NCBI GenBank assembly: GCA_017469795.1
Contig: JAFUFT010000023.1
Coordinates: forward strand, 1-61,531
Origin: Oscillospiraceae bacterium
GTDB taxonomy: Bacteria; Bacillota; Clostridia; Oscillospirales; Oscillospiraceae
Direction: 5' to 3'
DNA length: 61,531 nt
A program made the position numbers and the translations under genes. Positions 16,739-24,213 of this stretch are shown one piece after another; within the stretch, counting starts at the first letter, position 1, and each line of letters begins with the position of its first letter. Below the pieces are notes generated by a model. It made no database searches, had not been told where the DNA came from, and worked only from the letters and a program-made list of their open reading frames with translations.

Positions 16739-16767
16739 TTGTTTTCCTTGATCCTGGATGCTATAAT
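16739..16767 (+). promoter_or_regulatory. Promoter of the AmmeMemoRadiSam operon
   Basis: TTGTTT, a 17-bp spacer, then TATAAT, with an extended -10 TG. The 130-nt leader contains a hairpin (CCCAGG...CCCTGGG, about 16829-16846) of unknown role. Confidence 0.55.
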
Positions 16768-16896
16768 GGAAGCACGAAAAGATCAGTTCATATTTAACAG
16801 GAAAGTCTCTGTCAGCGAAACGGGATACCCAGGTCCTTTAGCCCTGGGTAGCTCACCGTATCGTAACATGCAACGATGCTTTGGAGGAATTGAGTT

Positions 16897-18249
16897 ATGG
16901 CAATTGTCGGCGCGTTTATGGTTCCCCATCCACCCATGATCGTCCCGGAGGTGGGAAAGGGGAGTGAACATCAGATCGCGGCCACTACTGCCGCCTATAC
17001 CCGTGTGGCGGATGAGATCGCGGCTCTGGCTCCGGAGACCATTATCCTCTCCAGTCCCCACGCTACCATGTACCGGGACTATTTCCACATCTCCCCCGGC
17101 AGTCGGGCCCGGGGCTCCTTCGGCAGCTTCCGGGCGCCTGAGGTGAAATTCCGGGAGGAATATGACACAGAGCTGGTTAAGACCATGGAACGAATCGCAC
17201 AGGAGCAGAGTTTCCCGGCGGGGACCAAAGGCCAGCGGGAGCCTGCCTTGGACCATGGGACCATGGTGCCGCTGTATTTCATCCGGCAGGCGTATCAGAA
17301 CTTCAAGCTTGTCAGGATTGGACTGTCCGGTCTGCCGCTCCGGGACCACTATGTGCTGGGGCAGATCATCCGGAGAGCCGTGGAGGAAGCCGGGCGGCGG
17401 GCGGTCTTCGTCGCCAGCGGCGACCTGTCCCACAAGCTCCAGAGTTATGGCCCATACGGCTTTGCGGAGGAGGGCCCTCAGTACGACGCCCGGATCATGG
17501 ATGTCTGCGGCCGGGGCGCCTTTGGAGAGTTGTTTGACTTTGACGAGGACTTCTGCGACAGGGCCGCCGAGTGCGGGCACCGGTCCTTTGTGATTATGGC
17601 GGGAGCGCTGGACGGCGTGGCGGTGGAGGCAAGCAGGCTTTCCCATGAGGACGTCACCGGTGTGGGATACGGCATCTGCACCTTCCACCCCACGGGGCCG
17701 GACGACAGCCGGCGGTTTCTGGATGCTGGAAATGAATCAGAGGATCCCTTTGTCCGCCTTGCACGGGCCTCTTTAGAGCGTTATGTGCGGGAGCATCAGG
17801 TGATCTCCGTGCCGGAAGGACTGCCTGCGGAACTGACGCAGCGCAGGGCGGGGGCCTTTGTGTCCATCCACAAGCACGGACAGCTGCGTGGCTGCATCGG
17901 CACCATCGCCCCTACGAGAGAATCGCTGGCGGAGGAGATCATCCACAACGCTATCAGCGCCTCCACCCGGGACCCCCGGTTCTATCCCGTCACGCCGGAG
18001 GAACTAGGAGACTTGGAGATCAACGTAGATGTTCTTGGAGAACCGGAGGAGATCCAGTCCGAAGCGGAGCTGGATGTGAAGCGCTATGGGGTCATCGTTA
18101 CCAATGGACTGCGAAGGGGACTCCTTCTCCCGGACCTGGAGGGCGTGGATTCCGCAGCGCAGCAGGTCGCCATCGCACGGCAGAAAGCAGGGATCGGCGC
18201 AAGAGAGCCCGTGAAGCTCCAGCGCTTTGTAGTGGTCCGGCACATCTGA
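16897..18249 (+). CDS. AmmeMemoRadiSam system protein A: LigB/Memo-like domain fused to AMMECR1
   Basis: A 450-residue fusion. Residues 1-260 resemble class III extradiol dioxygenase (LigB)/Memo-like proteins: the N-terminal FMVPHPPMIVPE, ILSSPHATMY, DHGTMVPLYF and VASGDLSHKL stretches supply the His-rich metal site. Residues 280-450 are an AMMECR1 domain, shown by FVSIHKHGQLRGCIGTIAP. In bacteria these two domains co-occur with a radical SAM enzyme, here encoded immediately downstream (TGATG overlap or 14-nt gap). The reaction of the system is not established; modification of a protein or small molecule is proposed. GGAGG precedes the ATG. Confidence 0.88.
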   Translation: MAIVGAFMVPHPPMIVPEVGKGSEHQIAATTAAYTRVADEIAALAPETIILSSPHATMYRDYFHISPGSRARGSFGSFRAPEVKFREEYDTELVKTMERIAQEQSFPAGTKGQREPALDHGTMVPLYFIRQAYQNFKLVRIGLSGLPLRDHYVLGQIIRRAVEEAGRRAVFVASGDLSHKLQSYGPYGFAEEGPQYDARIMDVCGRGAFGELFDFDEDFCDRAAECGHRSFVIMAGALDGVAVEASRLSHEDVTGVGYGICTFHPTGPDDSRRFLDAGNESEDPFVRLARASLERYVREHQVISVPEGLPAELTQRRAGAFVSIHKHGQLRGCIGTIAPTRESLAEEIIHNAISASTRDPRFYPVTPEELGDLEINVDVLGEPEEIQSEAELDVKRYGVIVTNGLRRGLLLPDLEGVDSAAQQVAIARQKAGIGAREPVKLQRFVVVRHI

Positions 18250-18263
18250 TGGGAGGAAACGGT

Positions 18264-19100
18264 ATGGACACATGTCAAGTTTGCTTCAGACACTGTCAGC
18301 TCCGGGAAGGTCAGACCGGTTTCTGCGGCGCGCGAATATGCCGAGACGGGTTGGTGCAGGCGGGGAATTACGGGAGAATCACAGCGCTGGCTCTGGACCC
18401 CATTGAGAAAAAGCCTTTTCGGCGGTTTCATCCCGGAGCAAAGATCCTGTCAGTGGGGAGCTACGGCTGCAACCTGCGCTGTCCCTTCTGCCAGAACCAC
18501 GAGATCTCCTGGTCAGCCCGGGCCCTTAAACAGGCAGACACAGCGAAGACCGTTACCCCGGAGGAACTGGTCTTGGCGGCGAGGCAATATCAGACGCAGG
18601 GAAATATAGGTCTGGCATTCACCTATAACGAACCGCTGATCGGCTATGAGTTCGTCCGGGATACGGCAAAGCTATCTCATGAGGCCGGGATGGTGAATGT
18701 GCTGGTGACCAATGGCACGGCGGAGCTTTCGGTGCTGGAGGAGCTTGCCCCACACATTGACGCCATGAACATCGATCTGAAGGGCTTTACCCAGCGATAC
18801 TACCGGGACGTGCTGGGCGGCGACCTGGAGATGGTCAAGGCATTTATCACCCGGTCGGCACAGCTTCTGCATGTGGAGCTGACTACTCTGATCGTCCCCG
18901 GAGAAAACGACTCCGAGGAGGAAATGCGGGAGATGACCGCCTGGATCGCGTCGCTCGATGAAACCATTCCGCTGCATATCTCCCGGTTCTTTCCTCGGTT
19001 TCAGATGCGGGACCGCCCTCCCACTGAGGTGCGGAAGGTCTATCATCTGGCGGAGGTGGCCGGAGAACGTCTTAAGTACGTCTATACCGGGAACTGCTGA
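18264..19100 (+). CDS. AmmeMemoRadiSam system radical SAM enzyme
   Basis: A 278-residue radical SAM protein. The CxxxCxxC cluster motif lies in GCNLRCPFC, preceded by an N-terminal Cys-rich segment (CQVCFRHCQL, GFCGAR) that may bind another metal; GLAFTYNEPLIG and the later DLKGF strand are usual for the family. Start 18264 has GGGAGG 7 nt upstream; an alternative ATG at 18249 overlaps the previous stop. Relatives are annotated as pyruvate formate-lyase activating-like enzymes, but the gene context points to the AmmeMemoRadiSam system. Confidence 0.9.
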   Translation: MDTCQVCFRHCQLREGQTGFCGARICRDGLVQAGNYGRITALALDPIEKKPFRRFHPGAKILSVGSYGCNLRCPFCQNHEISWSARALKQADTAKTVTPEELVLAARQYQTQGNIGLAFTYNEPLIGYEFVRDTAKLSHEAGMVNVLVTNGTAELSVLEELAPHIDAMNIDLKGFTQRYYRDVLGGDLEMVKAFITRSAQLLHVELTTLIVPGENDSEEEMREMTAWIASLDETIPLHISRFFPRFQMRDRPPTEVRKVYHLAEVAGERLKYVYTGNC

Positions 19101-19160
19101 TGAGCAATATATGACCAATGATTTGTGAATGGCGGCAAAAGAACCAAAGAGGGGATCAGT

Positions 19161-19811
19161 ATGAGAATCGGAGTATTATCAGATACGCATAATCTCTTAA
19201 GGGATGAGGTAATCACGGCCTTAAATGGCTGCGACGCGATCCTTCACGGCGGAGATATCAGCAGTCAGAAGGTCCTGAATCAGCTCATGGAGCTTGCGCC
19301 GCTTTACGTGGTACGGGGCAACAACGACAAAGCGTGGGCGGAGCAAATACCCATGTATCTCGATTTCTGGCTTGCAGGTGTGCATGTCTACATGACCCAT
19401 AAGAAAAAGGACCTGCCCGAGGACCTCAGTGCCTATGATCTGGTTGTCTATGGTCATTCCCATAAATACGAGGAGTCGAGACAGGGGAGGACCCTGCTGC
19501 TGAATCCTGGAAGCTGCGGGCCGAGGCGGTTTCATCAGGCGATCACCCTGGCGATCCTGGAGATTACCGATGGAGAGATCACAGTCGAGAGAATCGAAAT
19601 CCCCCATCCGGAACCGGCAGTAAAAGCGTCCGGAGGTAACATCAAACAGACCATAGAGACTGTTATACGTGAGATCGATAAAGGCCGAAGTATTGGAGAG
19701 ATAGCCAGCAGGCATGGACTGAATCCGGATCTTACGGAACAGATTGCAAGGCTCTATGTGACGCATCCGGGCGTCACCGCAGATGGTATCATGACGAAGA
19801 TGGGAATGTGA
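19161..19811 (+). CDS. YfcE/MJ0936-type metallophosphoesterase with helical C-terminal extension
   Basis: A 216-residue calcineurin-like phosphoesterase. Metal-binding motifs: GVLSDTH (residues 3-9), HGGDIS, VRGNND and VVYGHSHKY. The catalytic domain ends near residue 160; a 55-residue tail (IETVIREIDKGRSIGEIASRHGLN...) looks like a helix-turn-helix or other helical module not found in minimal YfcE proteins. It acts on phosphodiesters; the natural substrate is unknown. GAGGGG precedes the ATG. It follows the radical SAM gene by 60 nt and may share its transcript. Confidence 0.85.
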   Translation: MRIGVLSDTHNLLRDEVITALNGCDAILHGGDISSQKVLNQLMELAPLYVVRGNNDKAWAEQIPMYLDFWLAGVHVYMTHKKKDLPEDLSAYDLVVYGHSHKYEESRQGRTLLLNPGSCGPRRFHQAITLAILEITDGEITVERIEIPHPEPAVKASGGNIKQTIETVIREIDKGRSIGEIASRHGLNPDLTEQIARLYVTHPGVTADGIMTKMGM

Positions 19812-19977
19812 TGCACAGTGACGTTTTAAGAATCAGGCTTACCCGTGTTACCCGGTGTACTATCCTGTTGGAAATGGCAGAAGCAATCTAGGAAAGGCAG
19901 TGGAAGACATTGCCTAGCTGATCCGCGAACTGGAATGCGGATAATGCATTCAGACCTGAAATAAGAGGAGAATCCCC

Positions 19978-21675
19978 ATGACGGTAGAAACAAATAGCCC
20001 CTATTTCACGAAAGAGCACAATGCGCTTCGGGCCCAGGCAAAAGAATTTGCAAACCGGGTCCTGGCCCCGGCTGCGGCAGAGATCGATCGAACAGAGACA
20101 TTTCCCCAGGAGATCGTCGATCAGATGGCGCAATTGGGTTATTTCGGCCTGCGGATCCCAACTACATATGGCGGGAAGGGCCTGGATATGCGCAGCTACG
20201 TCTGCGTGATGGAGGAACTGGCAAAGAAGTGCGCCACAGCCACCCTCTATGTGTCCTCGGCCAACTCCCTTTCCACCGCACCACTGGTGTTCAATGGAAC
20301 TGAGCCCCAGAAGCGGGCCTGGATCCCCGGTGTAGTAGACGGCACAAGAAAGATCACCTTTGCCTTGACAGAGCCTGGCGCAGGCTCCGACGCGGCCTCC
20401 CTCCGGACCACAGCAGTACAAGATGGGGACAACTATATCCTTAATGGCACCAAGTGCTTTATCACCTTCGCGCCATTGGCTGTCCACCATATAGTTTATG
20501 CCAAGACCGATCCGGACAAGGGTGCCAAGGGCATCACCGCATTCCTGGTGGACAGGGATATGCCCGGGGTCATTGTGGGAGATCATCTGGAGAAAATGGG
20601 GCAGCGGGGTGTGCCGGTCAGCGATCTGATCCTCCAGAATGTCCGGGTCCCGAAGCAGCGGATCATTGGTGAGAAGAACCTGGGATTCATCAATGCCATG
20701 AAGACTCTGTCCGTGGGCCGCATCGGCGTGGCCTCCATGTGCCTGGGACTCATGGGCGAGGCGCTGGACCTGGCGGTGGAGCATCTCAAGGGAAGGCAGC
20801 AGTTCGGCAAAACGCTCTCCAAGAACCAGGCCCTCCGATTCACCGTTGCGGAGATGGCCACAAAGGTAAAGGCCGCCCAGGAGCTGGTCTACCATGCGGC
20901 ATGGCGGATGGATCAAGGGGAAAACGCCGATATGGAAGCGTCCATGGCCAAGCTGTATGCCGCAGAGACCGGCATTGAAGTCGTCAATAAAGCGCTCCAG
21001 ATGTTCGGCGGTTACGGCTATGCCCGTGGTTATGCCATTGAGCGGATCTATCGGGATATCCGGGTCTGCGCGATCTATGAGGGCTCCAGCGAGGTGCAGA
21101 AGATAGTCATCGCCGGAAACCTCTTCGGCAAGACGGCAAACACGGCAAAACAGATGGATACGCCTGCGGCGCACCCCATCACTGGACAGCGGAAGCGAAT
21201 GATGTTGAATGACGGTACCCTGGAAGAGCGTGCGGCCCAGTTGGCAGGTGCGCTGAAAGGGGAGGGGTACGACTTCTCTCTGGAGGCACCCATCGACACA
21301 CCTGTCAGTCAGGCGGACCGGCTTGTTTCCGCGGGCCGTGGAATCGGCGAACAGGCAAACATGCGCCTGATCGCAGAACTGGCGCAGGCAGCGGGAGCTG
21401 CCATATCGGGATCCAAGCCGGCAGCGGAGAGCCTCGGTTTTATTTCGAAAGACCGCTTTGTAGGCATGACAGGGCAGAAGTTCAACGGAAGCCTGTACAT
21501 TGCATGCGGCATCTCAGGCGCTTCGCCCCATTTGGAGGGTATCAAGACCGCAAAAACCATCGTTGCCATCAACATCGACCCGTCTGCGCCCATCTTTGAG
21601 GCCTGCGACTATGGGATCGTCGCGGATGCCGCAGAGTTTCTTCCCCTGCTGACGGCGGCTCTGCGCCAGGCTTGA
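19978..21675 (+). CDS. Acyl-CoA dehydrogenase fused to an ETF-alpha FAD-binding domain
   Basis: A 565-residue fusion. Residues 1-385 are a complete acyl-CoA dehydrogenase (FALTEPGAGSDA, YILNGTKCFIT, QMFGGYGYARGY, and IYEGSSEVQ with the catalytic Glu). Residues 430-565 are the C-terminal FAD domain of electron-transfer flavoprotein alpha (LVSAGRGIG, GASPHLEGIKTAKTIVAIN, IFEACDYGIVAD). The N-terminal ETF-alpha domain and any ETF-beta are missing here, so the fused flavin may pass electrons to or from the dehydrogenase directly. AGAGGAG precedes the ATG. No other fatty-acid or butyrate genes are nearby. Confidence 0.88.
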   Translation: MTVETNSPYFTKEHNALRAQAKEFANRVLAPAAAEIDRTETFPQEIVDQMAQLGYFGLRIPTTYGGKGLDMRSYVCVMEELAKKCATATLYVSSANSLSTAPLVFNGTEPQKRAWIPGVVDGTRKITFALTEPGAGSDAASLRTTAVQDGDNYILNGTKCFITFAPLAVHHIVYAKTDPDKGAKGITAFLVDRDMPGVIVGDHLEKMGQRGVPVSDLILQNVRVPKQRIIGEKNLGFINAMKTLSVGRIGVASMCLGLMGEALDLAVEHLKGRQQFGKTLSKNQALRFTVAEMATKVKAAQELVYHAAWRMDQGENADMEASMAKLYAAETGIEVVNKALQMFGGYGYARGYAIERIYRDIRVCAIYEGSSEVQKIVIAGNLFGKTANTAKQMDTPAAHPITGQRKRMMLNDGTLEERAAQLAGALKGEGYDFSLEAPIDTPVSQADRLVSAGRGIGEQANMRLIAELAQAAGAAISGSKPAAESLGFISKDRFVGMTGQKFNGSLYIACGISGASPHLEGIKTAKTIVAINIDPSAPIFEACDYGIVADAAEFLPLLTAALRQA

Positions 21676-21739
21676 TTCCGTTATCGTTATCAAACATGAA
21701 CGGGAAAAGGATCTGTTGCAAAAAAACTGTAAATAAAAA

Positions 21740-21928
21740 CATGGAGACTGTTGCCCCCAAGCTAAACCGGTCCCCGTCAAGTAGACAATAAGAAAACAAA
21801 GACTTTCTGCCATCGGATCCGTCTGATGGCAGATTTTTATTCGGTGTGAGAACACCCGGATTCCTTTGTAACCGTTTGTTGTTGTAGTATTCAATTAAAT
21901 TCTCGATCACAGCCACCAGTGTTCCGCT
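21740..21928 (-). mobile_element. IS3-family transposase remnant (C-terminal end)
   Basis: On the minus strand one frame reads VAVIENLIEYYNNKRLQRNP then GVLTP, which matches the C-terminal end of IS3-type integrase-core transposases (pattern YYNxxRxQ...LGxLTP). The rest of the transposase is absent and the frame runs on without its usual end. It is a short relic, and its exact ends are uncertain. Confidence 0.5.
21807..21839 (+). terminator. Terminator-like hairpin after the acyl-CoA dehydrogenase gene
   Basis: TCTGCCATC pairs with GATGGCAGA, followed by TTTTTA. It lies inside the IS relic and may have come with it. Confidence 0.6.
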
Positions 21929-21952
21929 ATCTGTATATCTTTTACCTTAATA

Positions 21953-21993
21953 CCCCGATGCCACGCCGCTGCTTTGTGGCATCAGGGCTTTTA
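21953..21993 (+). terminator. Second terminator-like hairpin before the exporter operon
   Basis: GATGCCAC/GTGGCATC with flanking CCC/GGG pairs, then CTTTTAA. It insulates the exporter operon from upstream transcription. Apart from this, the IS relic and the other hairpin, 21676-22045 holds nothing I recognise. Confidence 0.6.
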
Positions 21994-22045
21994 AATGGCA
22001 TTATTGTTTCAGCTTACAAATATTACTGGCAAAATGAAATAACTC

Positions 22046-22074
22046 TTGCATTTTTGCCGGTACTGTGATAGCAT
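22046..22074 (+). promoter_or_regulatory. Promoter of the ABC exporter operon and its leader
   Basis: TTGCAT, a 17-bp spacer, then TAGCAT. Transcription would begin near 22081, just before the strong ribosome binding site of the leader ORF. Confidence 0.55.
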
Positions 22075-22106
22075 ATTGCCATATTATTTGAAAGGAGGTC
22101 GGCATA

Positions 22107-22181
22107 ATGAAGAATTACAACAATACAATCGAAATGGAATATGTGCCGGCCGGCATGGATTACCCAGCGGAAAGAAGATAA
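22107..22181 (+). CDS. Probable 24-residue leader peptide
   Basis: ATG with a near-perfect AAAGGAGGTCGG site opens a 24-codon frame (MKNYNNTIEMEYVPAGMD, then YPAERR, stop). It ends about 50 nt before an intrinsic terminator, and the exporter gene starts beyond that terminator. This is the layout of ribosome-mediated attenuation, in which an antibiotic-stalled ribosome on the leader changes RNA folding and lets polymerase reach the resistance gene (as described for bmrB upstream of bmrCD in Bacillus subtilis). Too short for a homology argument; the context is the evidence. Confidence 0.6.
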   Translation: MKNYNNTIEMEYVPAGMDYPAERR

Positions 22182-22232
22182 CTTTCGGGGTTTTGCGCAG
22201 GCCGCGGGTCTGTGCTCTTTTTTTGCGAAAAA

Positions 22233-22262
22233 CGGGGACAGAGGCTCTGTCTCCGTCTTTTT
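22233..22262 (+). terminator. Intrinsic terminator/attenuator before the exporter genes
   Basis: CGGGGACAGAG pairs with CTCTGTCTCCG (one G-T pair), followed by TCTTTTT. It lies between the leader ORF and the first ABC gene. Downstream CCGGCC (about 22272) can pair with GGCCGG inside the leader ORF, and another hairpin (CGCAGAA/TTCTGCG, 22283-22308) follows, so alternative folds are possible. Confidence 0.75.
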
Positions 22263-22371
22263 GCGCCCATTCCGGCCGAAAACGCAGAAATCGCAACTGG
22301 ATTCTGCGAAAACGAACATGACGTGCCCACCCTTTGCGGCACAGTCTGACCATAGAAGGAAGGTGTAAGAC

Positions 22372-24174
22372 TTGAATGAATCCAATGAGAAAAAGCAATC
22401 TTTTGGCGCGCTCTGGGGATATACCAGGGGCTATCGGAGGTATCTGGCGCTGGGATTTCTCCTGCTTCTTTTTGAACTGGCGCTGTCCTTTATCTCTCCG
22501 CTGGTACTGTCCGTGACAATTGACTCCGTGCTGGATACAAAGCCCTTGAATACCCCCTGGTATTTCGCCTGGATCATCCAGCTTTGCGGCGGAATCGGCT
22601 ATATCCGGCAGCATCTTGCCATCATGGCGGTTCTCACGGTGATCATGGCGGCTCTGGCGGGAGCGCTGTCCTTTGTACGGCCCTGCCTGACCGGCACAGC
22701 GGCTTTTCAGATTTCTGAGAATCTGCGGAACCGCTTTTACAGCCATGTGGGCCGCCTACCTTTTTCCTATCTCTCCGCCACCCCAACGGGAGATCTGATT
22801 CAGCGGGCCACCAGCGACATCGATACGATGCAGCGGTTTATGTCCGGCGTGCTGCTGGAGCTGCTCAGGACGGTGTTCCTGCTGGCAGTGGGGTTCTTTA
22901 TCATGGCCTCGCTGAATCTGCCCCTGACGGTGTTGTCTTTTGCCATGACCCCAGTCATCGTTCTCGATTCCATCTGGTTCATCCGGCGGATCGACCAGAT
23001 CGTGGAGCGGTATGAAGGCGCGGAAAGCAAGGTCTATACCGTGATCCAGGAGAATCTCACCGGCGCCAGAGTGGTCCGTGCCTTCGGGAGCGAGCTCTTT
23101 GAGCAGGAGAAATTCGTGCAGCACAACGAGACCCTCCGGGGAGAGCATATCGCCCTGAATCGGACACTGGTGCGGCTCTGGTTCACCCTGGACCTGCTCA
23201 GCGGCATCCAGATTGCGCTGATTACCATAGCCGGGGTGCTGTTCACGGTTCGCGGCAGCATCACCCTGGGACAGTACACCGCGTTTTTGTCCTATGTGAT
23301 GATCTTCCTCTTTCCGGTACAGAACCTGGGAAGAGTCCTCGGAAACGTCAGCCGCACCGGTGTTGCGGCCGGGAGGCTGGAGACGCTGTTCCGGGAGCCG
23401 GAGGAGGACTATGTGGAGGGCGGCCTGACCCCGAATCTCTCCGGGGATATCGTCTTGGACCATGTGAGCTTCTCCTTCGGGACGGAGCGTGTGCTGGACG
23501 ATCTCTGCCTGACCATTCACGGCGGGGAAACCGTGGCGATTCTGGGCGGCACCGGCAGCGGAAAAACCACGCTGATGTATCTGCTCCAGCGGCTCTATGA
23601 CCCGGACAGCGGAACAATCACCATCGGCGGGACCGACATCCGGTCCATGGACAAGGGACATCTGCGCAGGCGGATCGGCCTGATCATGCAGGAGCCCTTC
23701 CTGTTCTCCCGAAGCATCCGGGACAATCTGCGGATCCAGAACCGGGACGCCGGGGATCAGGCGGTGGAGAATGCCGCCCGGATTGCAAATATCCATGAGG
23801 ACATTCTCTCCTTTGACCAGGGATATGACACTCTGGTGGGAGAACGGGGCGTGACCCTGTCCGGCGGACAGAAGCAGCGGGCCTCTATCGCCAGAACCAT
23901 TCTGGGCAGTCACGACATTTTGATCTTCGACGATGCCCTGTCCGCTGTGGATACCCGCACGGACCAGAGCATCCGCCGGGCCCTGCGGGAGCGGCAGGCG
24001 GGAACTACCACCATTCTGATTTCCCACCGAATCTCCACCCTGATGGAGGCGGACCGGATCCTGGTGCTGGAGCAGGGCAGACTGGTGGAGCAGGGGAGCC
24101 ATCAGGAGCTGATGCAGCTTCCAAACGGTGTCTATCGCCGTGTTTACGAGATTCAGACGGCCTCTGTGTCGTAA
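22372..24174 (+). CDS. Heterodimeric ABC exporter, subunit with degenerate Walker B (BmrC/LmrC-like)
   Basis: A 600-residue half-transporter with six transmembrane helices, then a nucleotide-binding domain with Walker A GGTGSGKT, signature LSGGQKQRASIARTI and Walker B ILIFDDALSAVD. The catalytic Glu after Walker B is Asp, as in the degenerate-site subunit of heterodimeric multidrug exporters such as BmrCD, LmrCD and TM287/288. The start is TTG with GAAGGAAGGTG 6 nt upstream; the nearby ATG is out of frame. It likely pairs with the next gene to export drugs or lipids. Expression appears to depend on read-through of the attenuator. Confidence 0.88.
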   Translation: MNESNEKKQSFGALWGYTRGYRRYLALGFLLLLFELALSFISPLVLSVTIDSVLDTKPLNTPWYFAWIIQLCGGIGYIRQHLAIMAVLTVIMAALAGALSFVRPCLTGTAAFQISENLRNRFYSHVGRLPFSYLSATPTGDLIQRATSDIDTMQRFMSGVLLELLRTVFLLAVGFFIMASLNLPLTVLSFAMTPVIVLDSIWFIRRIDQIVERYEGAESKVYTVIQENLTGARVVRAFGSELFEQEKFVQHNETLRGEHIALNRTLVRLWFTLDLLSGIQIALITIAGVLFTVRGSITLGQYTAFLSYVMIFLFPVQNLGRVLGNVSRTGVAAGRLETLFREPEEDYVEGGLTPNLSGDIVLDHVSFSFGTERVLDDLCLTIHGGETVAILGGTGSGKTTLMYLLQRLYDPDSGTITIGGTDIRSMDKGHLRRRIGLIMQEPFLFSRSIRDNLRIQNRDAGDQAVENAARIANIHEDILSFDQGYDTLVGERGVTLSGGQKQRASIARTILGSHDILIFDDALSAVDTRTDQSIRRALRERQAGTTTILISHRISTLMEADRILVLEQGRLVEQGSHQELMQLPNGVYRRVYEIQTASVS

Positions 24175-24213
24175 TCTGAAATAGGAACTTCCAAACAGAA
24201 AGAAGGGAACGAT

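Noticed and set aside
19812..19977. Hairpin (ATCCGC...GCGGAT) before the acyl-CoA dehydrogenase gene as an operator
   Set aside because: Only 6 bp, with no promoter placed around it; not enough to support a site.
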